Below the pieces are notes generated by a model. It did not search any database. It was not told where the DNA came from and saw nothing but the letters and a program-made list of their open reading frames with translations. A DNA stretch of 64,000 bases from the NCBI RefSeq assembly GCF_002914585.1, contig NZ_PDDM01000024.1, forward strand, positions 28,667 through 92,666. Direction: 5' to 3'. The stretch comes from Pseudanabaena sp. BC1403 (GTDB lineage: Bacteria; Cyanobacteriota; Cyanobacteriia; Pseudanabaenales; Pseudanabaenaceae). The position numbers were made by a program, and so were the translations under genes. Below, in pieces: positions 7,466 through 18,093 of this stretch (position 1 is its first letter; each line of letters begins with the position of its first letter).

Positions 7466-9310
7466 ATGGCAAAAAAGAAAAAAAGTGAACAAAAGGGACA
7501 GAGATCTCTTAAAAAGACTTTGCGTAAGTCTTTGACAATATTTCGTTATGGCATCAAGGCTCTAGGACTAGTATGGACGACTAGCCGAGGATTAACTTTG
7601 GCGATCGCTATTTTTACCCTTATAAGTGGACTGTTACCTGCGGCGATCGCCTATGTTGGCAAATTGATTGTCGATAGCGTTGTGTTGGCGGCGAGTAGTG
7701 GATTGTTAAGCGATCGCAATTTAGCACTCAGTTACGTAGGATTTGAGGCAATCTTGATCGTGATTTTGGCAGCAGTTCAGAAAGGACTAACCGTATCTCA
7801 ATCATTGCTACGAGTGCTGCTTGGTCAAGGAGTAAACGTATTGATTTTAGAAAAGGCGCTTACCCTCGATCTGGCTCATTTTGAGGATTCAGAATTTTAC
7901 GACAAGATGTCTCAGGCGCGAGCACAGGCTTCTAGTCGTCCGCTATCACTGATCAGTCGCATCTTTGGTTTAGGTCAGTCAGCATTAACTCTATTGACCT
8001 TTAGTGGATTGTTATTAAATTTTTCCGTTTGGGCAGTGATTGTCTTGGTCTTAGCGGCGATTCCTTCTTTTATTGCGGAAACCAGATTCTCAGAACATGC
8101 TTTTAGACTATTTCGATGGCGATCGCCTGAAACCCGGCAGCAACATTATCTAGAGACTTTATTGGCGAGAGAAGACTATGCAAAGGAAGTACAGCTTTAT
8201 CAATTAGGCGGAATGCTGTTGCAACGTTATCGGGATGTTTTTGATCTCCTTTACAAAGAAGATCGCAATCTCACAATTCAAAAAGGATTTTGGGGCTATC
8301 TACTAGGATTGCTTAGCACAGGCGCGTTTTATGCTGCCTATGCATGGATTGTAATGGAGGCGATCGCTGGTAGAATTAGCCTTGGGGAAATGACCATGTA
8401 TTTAGTCGTGTTCCGCCAAGGTCAGTCTACTTTCGCATCAGCTCTAACCTCCATCGGTGGCATGTATGAAGACAATCTCTATCTCGCTAATCTCTACGAA
8501 TTTCTAGAACAGCCAGTTCCCCAATCTCAAGGCATGATTACTAAAGGAATTGTGTCAGAAGGAATCCGATTTGAGAATGTTTCCTTTTGCTATCCTGAGA
8601 GTCAAGAGCCAGTTTTAAAGGATATTTCCCTGCATCTTAATCACGGCGAAAAATTAGCGATCGTGGGCGAAAATGGCTCTGGCAAAACGACACTTATCAA
8701 ACTTCTGACGCGGCTATATACACCTAGTAGTGGCAAGATTTTATTAGATGGTGTTGATTTGAATGATTGGGATATTGATACTTTACGCAGAAGAATTGGT
8801 GTGATTTTTCAGAACTTCGTGCAATATCAATTTACCGTAGGAGAAAATGTTGGAGTCGGTGATGTAGAACGCATCAATGACGATCAAGAATGGGAAATTG
8901 CGACTGAAAAAGGCATGGCGAAACCTTTTATTAACAATATGCCTCAAAAGTTTGGGACGCAGTTGGGCAAATGGTTTAAGGGTGGTCAAGAGTTGTCAGG
9001 TGGTCAATGGCAAAAGATTGCGCTATCTAGAGCATTTATGAGATCGCAAGCCGACATCCTCGTACTTGATGAACCTACAGCGGCAATGGATGCTGAAGCG
9101 GAGATGAATATTTTCAATCATTTCCGTTCTCTCACCAAAGACCAGATGGTAGTTTTAATTTCCCATCGGTTTTCAACTGTACGCATGGCGGACAAAATCA
9201 TCGTGATGGCAGATGGCAAAATCATCGAGCAAGGCAGTCACGAGCAGTTATTGGCAGCAGATGGACGCTATGCCCATCTTTTTTCTCTGCAAGCGGCAGG
9301 TTACAAATAA
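7466..9310 (+). CDS. ABC half-transporter (permease-ATPase fusion)
   Basis: A 614-residue export-type ABC protein. The N-terminus is Lys-rich. Six membrane helices occupy about residues 45-330. The ATPase has Walker A GENGSGKT at 401-409, Q-loop in GVIFQNF, signature LSGGQWQKIAL, Walker B ILVLDEPTAAMD and the switch histidine in LISHRFSTV. It should work as a homodimer in the membrane, exporting a hydrophobic or peptide-like substrate driven by ATP. The substrate cannot be told; no biosynthetic or processing-protease gene is adjacent. The nearest kin in sequence style are the 'lipid A/bacteriocin-like' family members. It could be cotranscribed with the zinc-ribbon gene if the intervening palindrome is read through. 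Confidence 0.9.
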   Translation: MAKKKKSEQKGQRSLKKTLRKSLTIFRYGIKALGLVWTTSRGLTLAIAIFTLISGLLPAAIAYVGKLIVDSVVLAASSGLLSDRNLALSYVGFEAILIVILAAVQKGLTVSQSLLRVLLGQGVNVLILEKALTLDLAHFEDSEFYDKMSQARAQASSRPLSLISRIFGLGQSALTLLTFSGLLLNFSVWAVIVLVLAAIPSFIAETRFSEHAFRLFRWRSPETRQQHYLETLLAREDYAKEVQLYQLGGMLLQRYRDVFDLLYKEDRNLTIQKGFWGYLLGLLSTGAFYAAYAWIVMEAIAGRISLGEMTMYLVVFRQGQSTFASALTSIGGMYEDNLYLANLYEFLEQPVPQSQGMITKGIVSEGIRFENVSFCYPESQEPVLKDISLHLNHGEKLAIVGENGSGKTTLIKLLTRLYTPSSGKILLDGVDLNDWDIDTLRRRIGVIFQNFVQYQFTVGENVGVGDVERINDDQEWEIATEKGMAKPFINNMPQKFGTQLGKWFKGGQELSGGQWQKIALSRAFMRSQADILVLDEPTAAMDAEAEMNIFNHFRSLTKDQMVVLISHRFSTVRMADKIIVMADGKIIEQGSHEQLLAADGRYAHLFSLQAAGYK

Positions 9311-9557
9311 TACGTTTTATTGCTAAATCAATCAATTCAATCGTCCTAACAAATTAAATCAATCATTGAAATGATTGAATAATTACTAGAAGATAATACA
9401 AAAAATCAAAAACTAAACAAAGCCCTAAGAACCTTTACCCAATAAACTTTTTAGGATATTGCTTCACACTTTTTTACCAACTAAAAAGCTGTATACAAGG
9501 AGTGAGATTGACACAAGATAGTTAATTTTATGCTCATTTATTTCTTTTTGGAGAGTA

Positions 9558-10043
9558 ATGATGACTATAGCAAATGAGAGAAATACTCTTAATCAAGATC
9601 CCATCAAATACACTTCTAATTTCGATGGTATGGAATTGCGAAATCTTTATGCGATCGCGCCAGAAGTTTATGAAGGCAGTGACAATTTTCAATCTGAGGC
9701 AGAAAGCATATGCACAGTTATAGCTATATTTCCTTCAAGACAAGAAGCTAACAATGCGGTATTAGAAATGCAGAAACAAGGTTTGAGTTCACCTCAAATC
9801 GTCATTATTTCCGACCAATATCAAGAGCATCAAAACTCGATGCACTGGGAATATGTTGCTACAGATAATGGTTTGCCATCAGTTCTGACAGGGCTAGGAA
9901 TTAATGTGCGGGACACCTTACAATTTTTAGAAGCTGTTAACAATAGCAATTTTTTAGTAATAGGACTAGTCAACGATCGCGATGCTAGTCAAGCACAGTA
10001 TATCCTCAAGAATATCGGACTTAAAGTGATTGCAGTTTATTAA
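9558..10043 (+). CDS. General-stress-17M-like domain protein
   Basis: A 161-residue soluble protein. From about residue 50 it reads TVIAIFPSRQEANNAVLEMQKQGL, then SPQIVIIS and a Gly/Asn-containing turn, LVIGLVNDRDASQAQYILKNIG and KVIAVY. This is the two-fold ferredoxin-like pattern of the 'heat induced stress protein YflT / GSP17M' domain. The N-terminal 50 residues are specific to this protein. A ribosome-binding GGAG sits at 9550-9553. A strong hairpin ends the gene, so it is likely monocistronic. Stress response is a family-level expectation, not shown here. Confidence 0.6.
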   Translation: MMTIANERNTLNQDPIKYTSNFDGMELRNLYAIAPEVYEGSDNFQSEAESICTVIAIFPSRQEANNAVLEMQKQGLSSPQIVIISDQYQEHQNSMHWEYVATDNGLPSVLTGLGINVRDTLQFLEAVNNSNFLVIGLVNDRDASQAQYILKNIGLKVIAVY

Positions 10044-10048
10044 TTTAT

Positions 10049-10093
10049 TACGATGGTTTTGAATTTGCATTTAGTAAATTCAAAACCATCGTA
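10049..10093 (+). terminator. Hairpin terminator, 18-base arms
   Basis: Arms 10049-10066 and 10076-10093 are perfectly complementary (TACGATGGTTTTGAATTT and its complement). Five bases after the stop of the stress-like gene. There is no long T-run. Confidence 0.7.
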
Positions 10094-10152
10094 AATTAAA
10101 GATCCGAAATCAAGTTTATATCTAAATGTAAAAAAGAATTTGGAGAAAAACA

Positions 10153-10821
10153 ATGGATAAGCAAAATAAAGAATCGATAGTTTTCTCAGAATATATTAAT
10201 ACAATTTCAAACCTGAATACTTCTACAAAAGATCAAGAAGAATCTCTAAATTATTTTGTAACTGAATCAATTAAGGTCAAGGAAGCAAACACTACATTTA
10301 TGATTGACGAGGTAATATCTGATAGCATCTTGAGGTTATCTAGAATTAAAGCCCCAAGAGGGATTCAGATTTTATTTGAAATGAATCATGATTCTATTGT
10401 GTATGCACGTCGAGATATGATCTGCTGCATGGTTAGGAATCTCATTGTTAATATCATAAAATTTGGTTCCAATGGGGAGAAGATAAAAATTTCTTCTGAT
10501 ACTGTTCAGGATAAAGTCAGAACATCTATTTCTATCTCTGGCGGAATTACCAACAAAAATGACTTTTATGAACTTTTTCAAGAGCATGAGAACATATCTA
10601 ATCCCAACAAAATCGATGAGATAATTGCAAGGATTGAATTGTTATTATGTCGCCAATTCACCGAAGCGAATAATACTAATCTATCAGTTGTATATCGAGA
10701 AGAAGAACAAGATCTCTTGTTTACCTTCTCCCTATCAAAAGCGATTATGAGTATATATGATTGTAGAATTAAATCGAATAGTCCAGTCAACAAATTAATA
10801 CACTGGCATAGCAGCTTTTAA
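10153..10821 (+). CDS. Degenerate histidine-kinase-like ATPase protein
   Basis: A 222-residue protein. The first 60 residues lack a recognisable domain. Residues 85-110 (RRDMICCMVRNLIVNIIKFGS) keep the N-box pattern of HATPase_c domains, where kinases have NLLxNAIKF. Residues 165-200 (IELLLCRQFTEANNTNLSVVYREEEQDLLFTFSL) keep the C-terminal part, where kinases read GLGLxLCKxFIExxGGxIWVxSExGxGSTFYFTL. The Gly-rich ATP lid boxes are missing, so it probably does not bind ATP normally and may act as a binding partner or docking protein. No phospho-acceptor His domain. AT-rich codons set it apart from its neighbours. It starts 60 bases after the terminator of the previous gene. Confidence 0.55.
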   Translation: MDKQNKESIVFSEYINTISNLNTSTKDQEESLNYFVTESIKVKEANTTFMIDEVISDSILRLSRIKAPRGIQILFEMNHDSIVYARRDMICCMVRNLIVNIIKFGSNGEKIKISSDTVQDKVRTSISISGGITNKNDFYELFQEHENISNPNKIDEIIARIELLLCRQFTEANNTNLSVVYREEEQDLLFTFSLSKAIMSIYDCRIKSNSPVNKLIHWHSSF

Positions 10822-10864
10822 GTTTTTACAAAAGAAATATTCTTTTTTTACATATTTGAAAGTC

Positions 10865-11098
10865 ATGCTAAATCCTGATTTAGATAAATTCAATAAAAAG
10901 CCATATTACTATATGAATCAAACTAAACAGATTCAAATTATTCGATTACAGATTGGGTTAGATGAATGCATTGAAAAAGCAGTTTTTCCAGAAGAGAATT
11001 TTTGTTTTGAAGCTCCGTCTGATGCTTGTTTAGAGATTAGTACATACACGATCGCTACAGCCATTTTATGCGATCGCATACCTTGCCTACAACTATAG
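10865..11098 (+). CDS. DUF1830 small protein
   Basis: A 77-residue protein from ATG 10865; the upstream TTG is not used. It matches the cyanobacterial DUF1830 pattern: YYMNQTKQIQIIRL, then FPEENFCFEAP, LEISTYT and DRIPCLQL at the C-terminus. Family members have about this length. Function is unknown. It may be cotranscribed with the kinase-like gene 43 bases upstream. Confidence 0.7.
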   Translation: MLNPDLDKFNKKPYYYMNQTKQIQIIRLQIGLDECIEKAVFPEENFCFEAPSDACLEISTYTIATAILCDRIPCLQL

Positions 11099-11177
11099 TT
11101 TTTTGGGGTAAGTACTAATGTCAATCTTCCAAAGTGTTACTTAACTATACTTCCCATCAAGCGATACAATCATTTAG

Positions 11178-11376
11178 ATAAGTAACTCAGCATAATTAAA
11201 AAATAGAGCCAAAATCTGTACCGCCCACTATGCAAGCAGTGCAGATTTTGATAGTGCTAAAGAGGTAAGGATTGGCGGCACGAAGTACTGCCTATCCTTA
11301 CCATATAAACCCTTTCCTTATTTAGGACTAACCAGATTTGGGAGGGGTTATATTTAATTGTGCCTAGCTACTTATT
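11178..11376. repeat. Small inverted-repeat element D with nested hairpins
   Basis: Begins AAGTAACTCAGCAT and ends near TGCCTAGCTACTTATT, roughly inverted. Inside is AAAATCTGtaCCGCCC...GCAGATTTT and a second hairpin GTAAGGATTGGC...GCCTATCCTTAC. The first 75 bases are closely related to 34112-34185. It takes up most of the 315-base spacer before folD, where no gene is seen. Confidence 0.6.
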
Positions 11377-11413
11377 AGGTAACGACAACGCAAAGTAAAA
11401 TTTATATCAGCTT

Positions 11414-12286
11414 ATGGCAGTAATCATTGATGGCAAGGCTCTTGCTAAGAAAATGCAAAAGGCGATCGCTGAAGAGGTCGCACAACTACAAACTCAATAT
11501 GGTCGTCCTCCAGGGTTAGCCGTGCTGATGGTGGGAGACAATCCTGCCAGTGCCGCCTATGTAAGAAATAAAGAGACCGCCTGCAATAAGGCGGGGATCA
11601 CCTCCTTTGGAAAACATTTTCCTGCTAGCGTCACTCAAGCAGAATTAGAGCAAGTTATTGACGAGCTAAATGCTGACGATCGCGTAGATGGCATCTTGAT
11701 CCAGTTGCCTCTGCCAGAAAATTTAGATGCGATCGCCCTTTTAAATCGTCTTCATCCTGATAAAGATGCCGATGGGCTGCACCCAAATAACCTCGGCAAA
11801 TTAGCAAGAGGTGAAGTTGGCTTGCGGAGCTGCACACCTGCTGGAGTGATGGAATTACTAGCTGAAGCAAAAATTGATATTGCTGGCAAAAATGCCGTTG
11901 TAATCGGGCGCAGTATTCTTGTCGGCAAGCCAGTGGCACTAATGCTACTCGAAGAAAATGCCACAGTGACGATCGCCCATTCGCGCACTAAAAATCTCGC
12001 CGAAATTACCAACAAAGCCGATATCTTAATTGCCGCGATCGGTAGACCTGAATTTGTGACAGCCGCAATGGTCAAGCCTAATGCCGTGGTCATCGATGTC
12101 GGGATTAACCGCATCACCGACTACGAAGGCAAATCTCGCCTAGTTGGCGATGTGGACTATGCCAACGTTAGCGAAGTTGCTTCACACATTACCCCTGTTC
12201 CTGGCGGTGTTGGTCCAATGACAGTGACGATGCTTTTGCACAATACTGTTTGGAGCTACAAGGAAAAAGTAAAAAGTAAAAAGTAA
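11414..12286 (+). CDS. folD: Bifunctional methylenetetrahydrofolate dehydrogenase/cyclohydrolase
   Basis: A 290-residue cytoplasmic enzyme of one-carbon metabolism. It oxidises 5,10-methylene-THF with NADP and hydrolyses the methenyl product to 10-formyl-THF. All marks of FolD are present: the [14 protein letters not shown] stretch with the catalytic Tyr and Lys, [20 protein letters not shown], the NADP loop GRSILVGKP and the C-terminal [20 protein letters not shown]. Length is normal. It leads a run of same-strand genes, folD, crtE and a DUF212 gene, an order also seen in other cyanobacteria. The 3' end carries a short run of AAAAGT repeats. Confidence 0.97.
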   Translation: MAVIIDGKALAKKMQKAIAEEVAQLQTQYGRPPGLAVLMVGDNPASAAYVRNKETACNKAGITSFGKHFPASVTQAELEQVIDELNADDRVDGILIQLPLPENLDAIALLNRLHPDKDADGLHPNNLGKLARGEVGLRSCTPAGVMELLAEAKIDIAGKNAVVIGRSILVGKPVALMLLEENATVTIAHSRTKNLAEITNKADILIAAIGRPEFVTAAMVKPNAVVIDVGINRITDYEGKSRLVGDVDYANVSEVASHITPVPGGVGPMTVTMLLHNTVWSYKEKVKSKK

Positions 12287-12415
12287 AAAGGCAAAATTTG
12301 GGGTTGCGATCGCAAGTCGTTGCATAATATACATTCTGGATATCGTCCTTAATACAGTCTGGAGTTTTTGCCCCACTCTAGCAATTAGTTATTGTTGAAA
12401 CCATTGAAGTCAGCC

Positions 12416-13327
12416 ATGCCCCAAACATTGACCGAAACAGTCGCATTCAATTTAGATAAGTATTTACGCGATCTTAAACAAGAGGTTGAGGCAGCCCTTG
12501 ATGCTTCGATCGCGGTTACCTATCCCGAAAAAATTTATGAATCCATGCGCTACTCGCTAATGGCTGGTGGCAAACGATTACGTCCGATATTATGCCTTGC
12601 TGCTTGTGAATTATTAGGCGGCGATCGCGCTTCGGCAATGCCTACCGCCTGTGCGATGGAAATGGTTCATACCATGTCATTGATCCATGATGATCTACCA
12701 TCAATGGACAATGATGATTTTCGGCGCGGAAAACTGACTAATCACAAGGTTTATGGCGATGACATTGCGATTTTGGCGGGGGATGCCTTGCTTGCCTATG
12801 CCTTTGAATTTATTGCTGACCAGACAAAGGGTGTACCTGCGGAGCGTATTTTGAAAGCGATCGCCCATCTCGGTCATGCTGTCGCTGCGACTGGTTTGGT
12901 CGGCGGACAAGTTGTTGATCTAGAATGCGAAGGCAAGCGAGATGTAACGGCAGAAACGCTCACCTTCATTCATATCCATAAAACAGCCGCCTTGCTGGAA
13001 TCCTGTGTCATCTGTGGAGCCTTGCTAGCTGGTGCAAATGATACCGACATTAAGCATCTATCCACTTATGCTAATAACATAGGTTTAGCTTTTCAAATCA
13101 TTGATGACATCCTAGATATCACAGCAACTTCTGAGCAGCTTGGCAAAACGGCAGGCAAAGATATCGCCGCCCAAAAAGTTACTTATCCTAGCTTGTGGGG
13201 TATCGAAGCCTCGCAGCAAAAAGCACAGGAACTTGTAGCACAAGCCAAGGCTCAACTTATCAGTTATGGTGATGCAGCCTTACCTCTAATGGCTCTTGCC
13301 GATTACATTACTGCTCGGAAAAATTAA
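12416..13327 (+). CDS. crtE: Geranylgeranyl diphosphate synthase
   Basis: A 303-residue trans-prenyltransferase, counted from the ATG at 12416; a TTG at 12392 is unlikely. It condenses isopentenyl diphosphate with allylic primers to make C15-C20 chains for carotenoids, chlorophyll phytyl tails and quinones. The first Asp-rich motif is [10 protein letters not shown], the second is DDILD in [20 protein letters not shown] is the usual IPP site. Sequence style matches cyanobacterial CrtE rather than IspA-type farnesyl synthase, although the two are close. Downstream gene starts 57 bases later on the same strand. Confidence 0.92.
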   Translation: MPQTLTETVAFNLDKYLRDLKQEVEAALDASIAVTYPEKIYESMRYSLMAGGKRLRPILCLAACELLGGDRASAMPTACAMEMVHTMSLIHDDLPSMDNDDFRRGKLTNHKVYGDDIAILAGDALLAYAFEFIADQTKGVPAERILKAIAHLGHAVAATGLVGGQVVDLECEGKRDVTAETLTFIHIHKTAALLESCVICGALLAGANDTDIKHLSTYANNIGLAFQIIDDILDITATSEQLGKTAGKDIAAQKVTYPSLWGIEASQQKAQELVAQAKAQLISYGDAALPLMALADYITARKN

Positions 13328-13384
13328 ACCTTAATCTCACAATATTCTTTGACCTCTTTTTTGTCCCTAATTTTTGCAATTGAT

Positions 13385-13825
13385 ATGAACCTCCATCCTG
13401 TTGGCGAAATCCTCGATAACCAAGTTCTGCTAATTGCTCTATGTTCTAGCCTAACAGCACAAATACTCAAACTATTTATCGAGTTAGCCCAATTTCGACA
13501 ACTCAGATTTAAAATAATGTTTGAAACAGGAGGAATGCCTAGCTCTCATTCAGCCTTAGTCTCGGCATTGGCTACAGGTATCGGTCGGACTCAAGGATGG
13601 GACACACCTCAATTTGCGATCGCTACAGTTTTCGCTTTTATCGTCATGTACGATGCCGCAGGTATCCGCCGCGCCGCAGGCAAGCAGGCAAAGGTTCTCA
13701 ATCAAATCATGGTGGAAGTGTTTGAAGAAGAACATGATCCTCTTAAAGAGTTATTAGGTCATACCCCCGCCCAAGTTGTTGCTGGATCAATCTTAGGCAT
13801 CTTGCTGATGTGGTGGTTTTTATAA
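13385..13825 (+). CDS. Divergent PAP2-family (DUF212/YuiD) membrane protein
   Basis: A 146-residue membrane protein from ATG 13385; a TTG 12 codons upstream is an alternative. Signature: GGMPSSHSALVSALATGIG at about residues 45-64, which is the phosphatase-like SSH loop, then YDAAGIRRAAGKQAKVLNQ and GHTPAQVVAGSILGILLMWW. Four hydrophobic segments. Members are acid phosphatase-related, and location behind crtE suggests a role on prenyl diphosphates, which is inference. Ends at a terminator-like palindrome. Confidence 0.85.
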   Translation: MNLHPVGEILDNQVLLIALCSSLTAQILKLFIELAQFRQLRFKIMFETGGMPSSHSALVSALATGIGRTQGWDTPQFAIATVFAFIVMYDAAGIRRAAGKQAKVLNQIMVEVFEEEHDPLKELLGHTPAQVVAGSILGILLMWWFL

Positions 13826-13832
13826 TTAAGAG

Positions 13833-13869
13833 AATAAGAGAGGCGGTGCAAAGCACCGCCTCTCTTATT
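13833..13869. repeat. Palindrome, 17-base arms
   Basis: Perfect arms 13833-13849 and 13853-13869, loop AAA, core GGCGGTGC/GCACCGCC. Seven bases after the DUF212 stop; likely ends that transcript. Confidence 0.85.
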
Positions 13870-13927
13870 TTGGATTTAATTTAGGTAGCGATCGCTAATA
13901 TAGCTGTGGTCTCTCAAATCGTCTCAT

Positions 13928-13980
13928 AAAGCCCAAAAGAGAGGTGCGGCGCAAACTGCCGCACCTCTCTTTCGGGCTTT
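13928..13980. repeat. Palindrome, 23-base arms
   Basis: Arms 13928-13950 and 13958-13980 with one mismatch. Outer arm word AAAGCCCAAAAGAG. Lies in the spacer upstream of the first large toxin gene. Confidence 0.85.
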
Positions 13981-14107
13981 GAATCTTCATAACTTATATA
14001 TATTTATTACTATTTAAAAATATTTATGCGAAAATACAATCAAGTCAACTCCTACTTAAAATCAACTTTTCGAGAAAGCATAGAAAATACTTGGAGATAA
14101 CTAGATT

Positions 14108-17100
14108 ATGGGACAAACTAACGACAAATTAACAAAAACTTCATCCTTAGTAGCCCCTACATCTCTAAATTTACAACCTAGACCATTTGCTCCATTGGAG
14201 TCAGAAGAGAAAGATGAGGCAATTCCAAGGAAGTCAGGATATTCTGAAAATTTCTTGGAAAAAATAATCAATACACCAAGTTCAGAATCAGCAACACCTG
14301 TGCAAAGAAAATCAGGAAATCGACTGAAAGCAATCGCTGCTGAGAGAATGGCGATCCAAGCAAAACCTTCAACTAATGCAGCCTTACAAAATCAACCAGT
14401 TCAAAGGCAAGAATCTGTAGAAGAAGAAAAAGGTGAAGGGAAACTGGAAGATGCAAAAGAGTTCACAATGAATCCTGAACCTCCACCAGTCCAAAGAAAG
14501 TCTGGAAATCGATTGAAGGCAATCGCAGCAGAACGGCAAATGGCAATTCAGGCAAAGCAGTCCACGGATGCCGAATCTGTCGTGACTGTGCAAAGAAAGT
14601 CTGGAAACAAATTAAAGGCGATCGCTGCTGAGAGAAAGGCGATCCAAGCAAAGCTTACCATTGGTCAGCCCAATGACAAGTATGAACAGGAAGCTGGCGC
14701 TACTGCGGCTAGGGTCGTTCAACAAATTAATTCGCCAATTACTTCGCAAAGTCAGCCAGTTCAGCGCAAGTTTGAGAATCGCTTGAGAGCAAAGAATGCG
14801 CAAAAGATGTCGATTCAAACAAAACTTGCGATCGCAGAGTCAAACGATAACGACGAGCAGAAAGTCGATGAAGCAACAAAAGTCATACAACCGTTAAACA
14901 CAAACAGCTCTGCTAAAGCACTGCAACGTGAAGCAGTCGTAAATGAGGAAGAAGAGGAAGCGATTCAGGGGAAGTTTGAGGCAGATGTAACTGTACAGGC
15001 GAAAGCAGAGATACAACCAAACCAAACAGGAATGCCAGATCGGTTAAAAGATGGGATCGAATCGCTATCAGGCATAGACATATCGGATGTGCGGGTTCAT
15101 ACAAATTCCCCAAAACCATCTCAAATCGATGCCCTAGCCTACGCTCAAGGGAATGACATTCACCTTGCATCTGGACAGGAAGAGCATCTACCCCATGAAG
15201 CTTGGCATGTGGTACAGCAAAAACAGGGACGGGTACAACCTACACTGCAAACGAAAGGAGTTGGGATCAATGACGATACAGGACTGGAAAACGAAGCAGA
15301 TGTAATGGGTGCAAAAGCATCCTCAATGATTTCCGACTCTGTGCCAAACAAGTTCGATACTCAAAAAGCATCATCAGACACAAGCGATCGGAACAATATT
15401 CAACGAACAGTTAACGCTCAACTTTCCTCTAACGTAATCCAAAGAGCTACGTCAGAATGGCTCAAAGGCAGATTTGGCTATCCTGATACTCCTAACAGGC
15501 TAAAATTCCGAGAAAAAATTGGGGATGTTGCTTTTCAAGAATTTCGAAAATATGCTAACGAGCAGATAGAACCTCTAGTTGATTTCTTCAAGTCGCAAAC
15601 CCTTCCCATTCTTAAACCAAAAGAACAATGCGACTTACTCATCCCATTGGTTGGTACTCCAAATCTATTGGATCTAATGAAAGATACTTTGATTAAAACG
15701 CAATATAACCCAGCACTTGCTTCGGCTATTTACCAACTATTAGCTCCTCTAGTTGGTAATGTAAACGAATCAGCTCTCATGAGAGAGGCATTAACACTCA
15801 CAAACAATGATACAGATGTTGCTCCGGCGATTAAAGATTACCTATTGAAGTACCAAACTAAAGGAGTTAAGGCTCTTGCTGCAGCAAGGGAAAAATTGAA
15901 GACAAAGGGTAACGATCCAGTTGTTGCAGATCGAGTAATGACCGAAACAGAGGAATATAATTATCATGAGTCAGTTAAAGACAAAGTAGAAAATCTTGGT
16001 AATCAGAAAGCAACTAACGAATACAATGAAGCCATTGAAGAAAACAAACAAGAACGGGAAAAGTATATCTCCTCATATGACAAAACAATCGATTCCTCTC
16101 AGCCAGATGAATCAATTGCTGGAGAAATCGGCAATAAACAAGCAATTGATCAATACGATAAAGCTGTTGCAGAAATAGATATAGAAACTTTTAAAACTAC
16201 ATTCGAACAGAAAACAGGATGTAAATATGATCATACCTTTACGAAAAAAGAACTGGAAAAACCGCTTCTAAACAAGAAGATTCATGAAGGTTTGAAATCT
16301 ATTTTCCCAAGTCTAGATGTACCTAAGTCCAGTTCCCTCGTTGTCAAAAATCTAATAAAAGACAAATTAGAAGAATTAGAACAGAAGAAATTATCCCTAG
16401 ATAATAGTTTGGAAGGGAATAAAACAAAATACAAACAAGAAACATCTAAAAAACTAGGGGAGTTTGAAACTAAAAAAGGAAAACTCGATTCTGGGTTGGA
16501 AGGGAATAAGACAAAATATAAAGACGCTCTAAAGCTAGCCATTACTCCGCTATTTGCTTTTCCTGATAGTGAGGCGGCTTCTGAATGGGTGCTGAATTCG
16601 GCAGGGGTAGATGACAAAAAAGCAACTAAACTGGTTGCATGGCTCGTGAATGGACTGAATGCGACGATCTCACTTACTGATATTCAGAAAATCTTTACTG
16701 TCTTCTCTTTGGAAAAATTAGAGAATGTACATATTCCAGTAGGAGGTGCTGATGCTAAAGCTAAAGCACTGATGCTATTACTGAACGAAGCGAAAACTGG
16801 AGAAGCTGGAAGGTTTAAAACCCTAATCGATCTCGATGAGACTAAAGACTTTACAGAATTGCTGAAGTTCTTTAAAAAAGCAAACAACGATATTGACCAA
16901 GCATTAACTATTTTTAGTAAAAAGGATAGCTCGAAGGATGTCAATAAGTTATTAGACGAACTAACTGTTCCTCCTCCTACAATAGTGGATCCCCTTCAGG
17001 AAGGAAAAGATTACCTCAAGCATAAGGGTAAAGCCGCAGACGCTTCCTTTTTGATTGCAAAAAGCATTCCAAAGGTTGATTCTGAGAAAATGCTTGCTAA

Positions 17101-17635
17101 AGATTGGATCGTCGGTCATGGCGAACAAGTTGCCCATATTTATACAGAATCAGGTAATAATGTTACTCGAACCATTGAGGTATTAGATCTTTTAGCGAAG
17201 GCAAAGAAACCGAAAACTCCTGTTGATGTTAAAAAATGGCTCGATTACAATCACAGTTTTGGCAATATCTACAACAAATTACAAGCCGACAAAGATCAAC
17301 AATTTTGGGCTGGAGAAACCTGTGCTGAAAGCACTGTCCCAGTAACTAGTCGTGCAGGATTAGGATTAGGGGTAAAAGATGATGTTAATTCAGTCAGGAT
17401 ACATGCCCTTACTCACAAAACTGTTGGGCAGTTCTATTCAGGTGGTCACTTTGGCAATCATGGTAACGGAACCGAGCCTGGTATGGTGCTACCTAACAAT
17501 GTTGGGTATACGGAATATGATATTAAACCTTATAGCAGCGATCCTAATCGGGGCAAAAATCGAATTGTTGTAGGGGGAGCAAATCACTACTATACAAGCG
17601 ACCACTACAAGACGTTTAAAAGGTTCAGACTATGA
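14108..17635 (+). CDS. DUF4157 polymorphic toxin with C-terminal RNase
   Basis: A 1175-residue protein. Residues 1-250 are disordered and charged. They carry three copies of [16 protein letters not shown] (or [10 protein letters not shown]) plus a diverged fourth. Residues 309-373 are a DUF4157 domain ([24 protein letters not shown]) with the zinc-protease-like HEAWH at 363-367. Residues 600-1080 are helical and Lys/Glu-rich, with an internal repeat of LEGNKTKYK. Residues 1085-1175 match the microbial RNase family of barnase and T1: YTEYD with E1136, R1152 in KNRIVVGG and H1166 in [10 protein letters not shown], in the order and spacing of the barnase Glu73-Arg87-His102 triad. The stop overlaps the barstar-like gene in ATGA. 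DUF4157 proteins are associated with contractile injection systems. No secretion signal. Confidence 0.85.
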   Translation: MGQTNDKLTKTSSLVAPTSLNLQPRPFAPLESEEKDEAIPRKSGYSENFLEKIINTPSSESATPVQRKSGNRLKAIAAERMAIQAKPSTNAALQNQPVQRQESVEEEKGEGKLEDAKEFTMNPEPPPVQRKSGNRLKAIAAERQMAIQAKQSTDAESVVTVQRKSGNKLKAIAAERKAIQAKLTIGQPNDKYEQEAGATAARVVQQINSPITSQSQPVQRKFENRLRAKNAQKMSIQTKLAIAESNDNDEQKVDEATKVIQPLNTNSSAKALQREAVVNEEEEEAIQGKFEADVTVQAKAEIQPNQTGMPDRLKDGIESLSGIDISDVRVHTNSPKPSQIDALAYAQGNDIHLASGQEEHLPHEAWHVVQQKQGRVQPTLQTKGVGINDDTGLENEADVMGAKASSMISDSVPNKFDTQKASSDTSDRNNIQRTVNAQLSSNVIQRATSEWLKGRFGYPDTPNRLKFREKIGDVAFQEFRKYANEQIEPLVDFFKSQTLPILKPKEQCDLLIPLVGTPNLLDLMKDTLIKTQYNPALASAIYQLLAPLVGNVNESALMREALTLTNNDTDVAPAIKDYLLKYQTKGVKALAAAREKLKTKGNDPVVADRVMTETEEYNYHESVKDKVENLGNQKATNEYNEAIEENKQEREKYISSYDKTIDSSQPDESIAGEIGNKQAIDQYDKAVAEIDIETFKTTFEQKTGCKYDHTFTKKELEKPLLNKKIHEGLKSIFPSLDVPKSSSLVVKNLIKDKLEELEQKKLSLDNSLEGNKTKYKQETSKKLGEFETKKGKLDSGLEGNKTKYKDALKLAITPLFAFPDSEAASEWVLNSAGVDDKKATKLVAWLVNGLNATISLTDIQKIFTVFSLEKLENVHIPVGGADAKAKALMLLLNEAKTGEAGRFKTLIDLDETKDFTELLKFFKKANNDIDQALTIFSKKDSSKDVNKLLDELTVPPPTIVDPLQEGKDYLKHKGKAADASFLIAKSIPKVDSEKMLAKDWIVGHGEQVAHIYTESGNNVTRTIEVLDLLAKAKKPKTPVDVKKWLDYNHSFGNIYNKLQADKDQQFWAGETCAESTVPVTSRAGLGLGVKDDVNSVRIHALTHKTVGQFYSGGHFGNHGNGTEPGMVLPNNVGYTEYDIKPYSSDPNRGKNRIVVGGANHYYTSDHYKTFKRFRL

Positions 17636-18093
17636 CAAAGCTTTATCAATTTGCGCCTGAAGTATTCGCATTTTTCTCGAAAGATCGAGACTTTGCAGCA
17701 ACTCTATTTCAGGAAAAAGGCTTAAAGATTTTTTGGATTGATGGGAAAAAATGCTCTACTCCAAAAGATTTTTTGGAACAGCTTGCCCTTGCCGTTCAGT
17801 TCCCTGGCGAAGAGTTGAGTTTAAATATCCTCAGCCAAGAACTTTCTAACTTAGACTGGCTCGATGCCAAGAAATTTGGAATCTGTATTACCGATGCCGA
17901 TCGCTTGTTTGCGAGTGGAAACCGTTATATGTGGCAGTATCTACTTGGAATGGCACAGAACATTCAGAGCAACGTTGAAGACTTCAATCGTCCCTCAATT
18001 AGTTGGTTACTACAAATGGAAAACCCAAAAATCGAAGAATTGCAAGAATTTTTTGAGAGAGAGCTTGGGTTTGTCGTGCAATATCTCAATTAA
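17632..18093 (+). CDS. Barstar-family immunity protein
   Basis: A 153-residue protein whose ATG overlaps the toxin's TGA. It matches barstar: FWIDGKKCSTPKDFLEQLALAVQFP, with the helix that plugs the RNase active site, followed by NLDWLDAKKFGICITDADRLF (barstars have a conserved LxDLxW segment). Barstars inhibit barnase-type RNases by covering the catalytic His and Arg. It is longer than classical barstar by about 60 residues, with an extra acidic C-terminus. Overlap with an RNase-toxin gene makes this a toxin-immunity pair with good confidence. Confidence 0.8.
   Translation: MTKLYQFAPEVFAFFSKDRDFAATLFQEKGLKIFWIDGKKCSTPKDFLEQLALAVQFPGEELSLNILSQELSNLDWLDAKKFGICITDADRLFASGNRYMWQYLLGMAQNIQSNVEDFNRPSISWLLQMENPKIEELQEFFERELGFVVQYLN

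Noticed and set aside
11752..12117. 121-codon frame antisense to folD
   Set aside because: Shadow of a strongly conserved gene.
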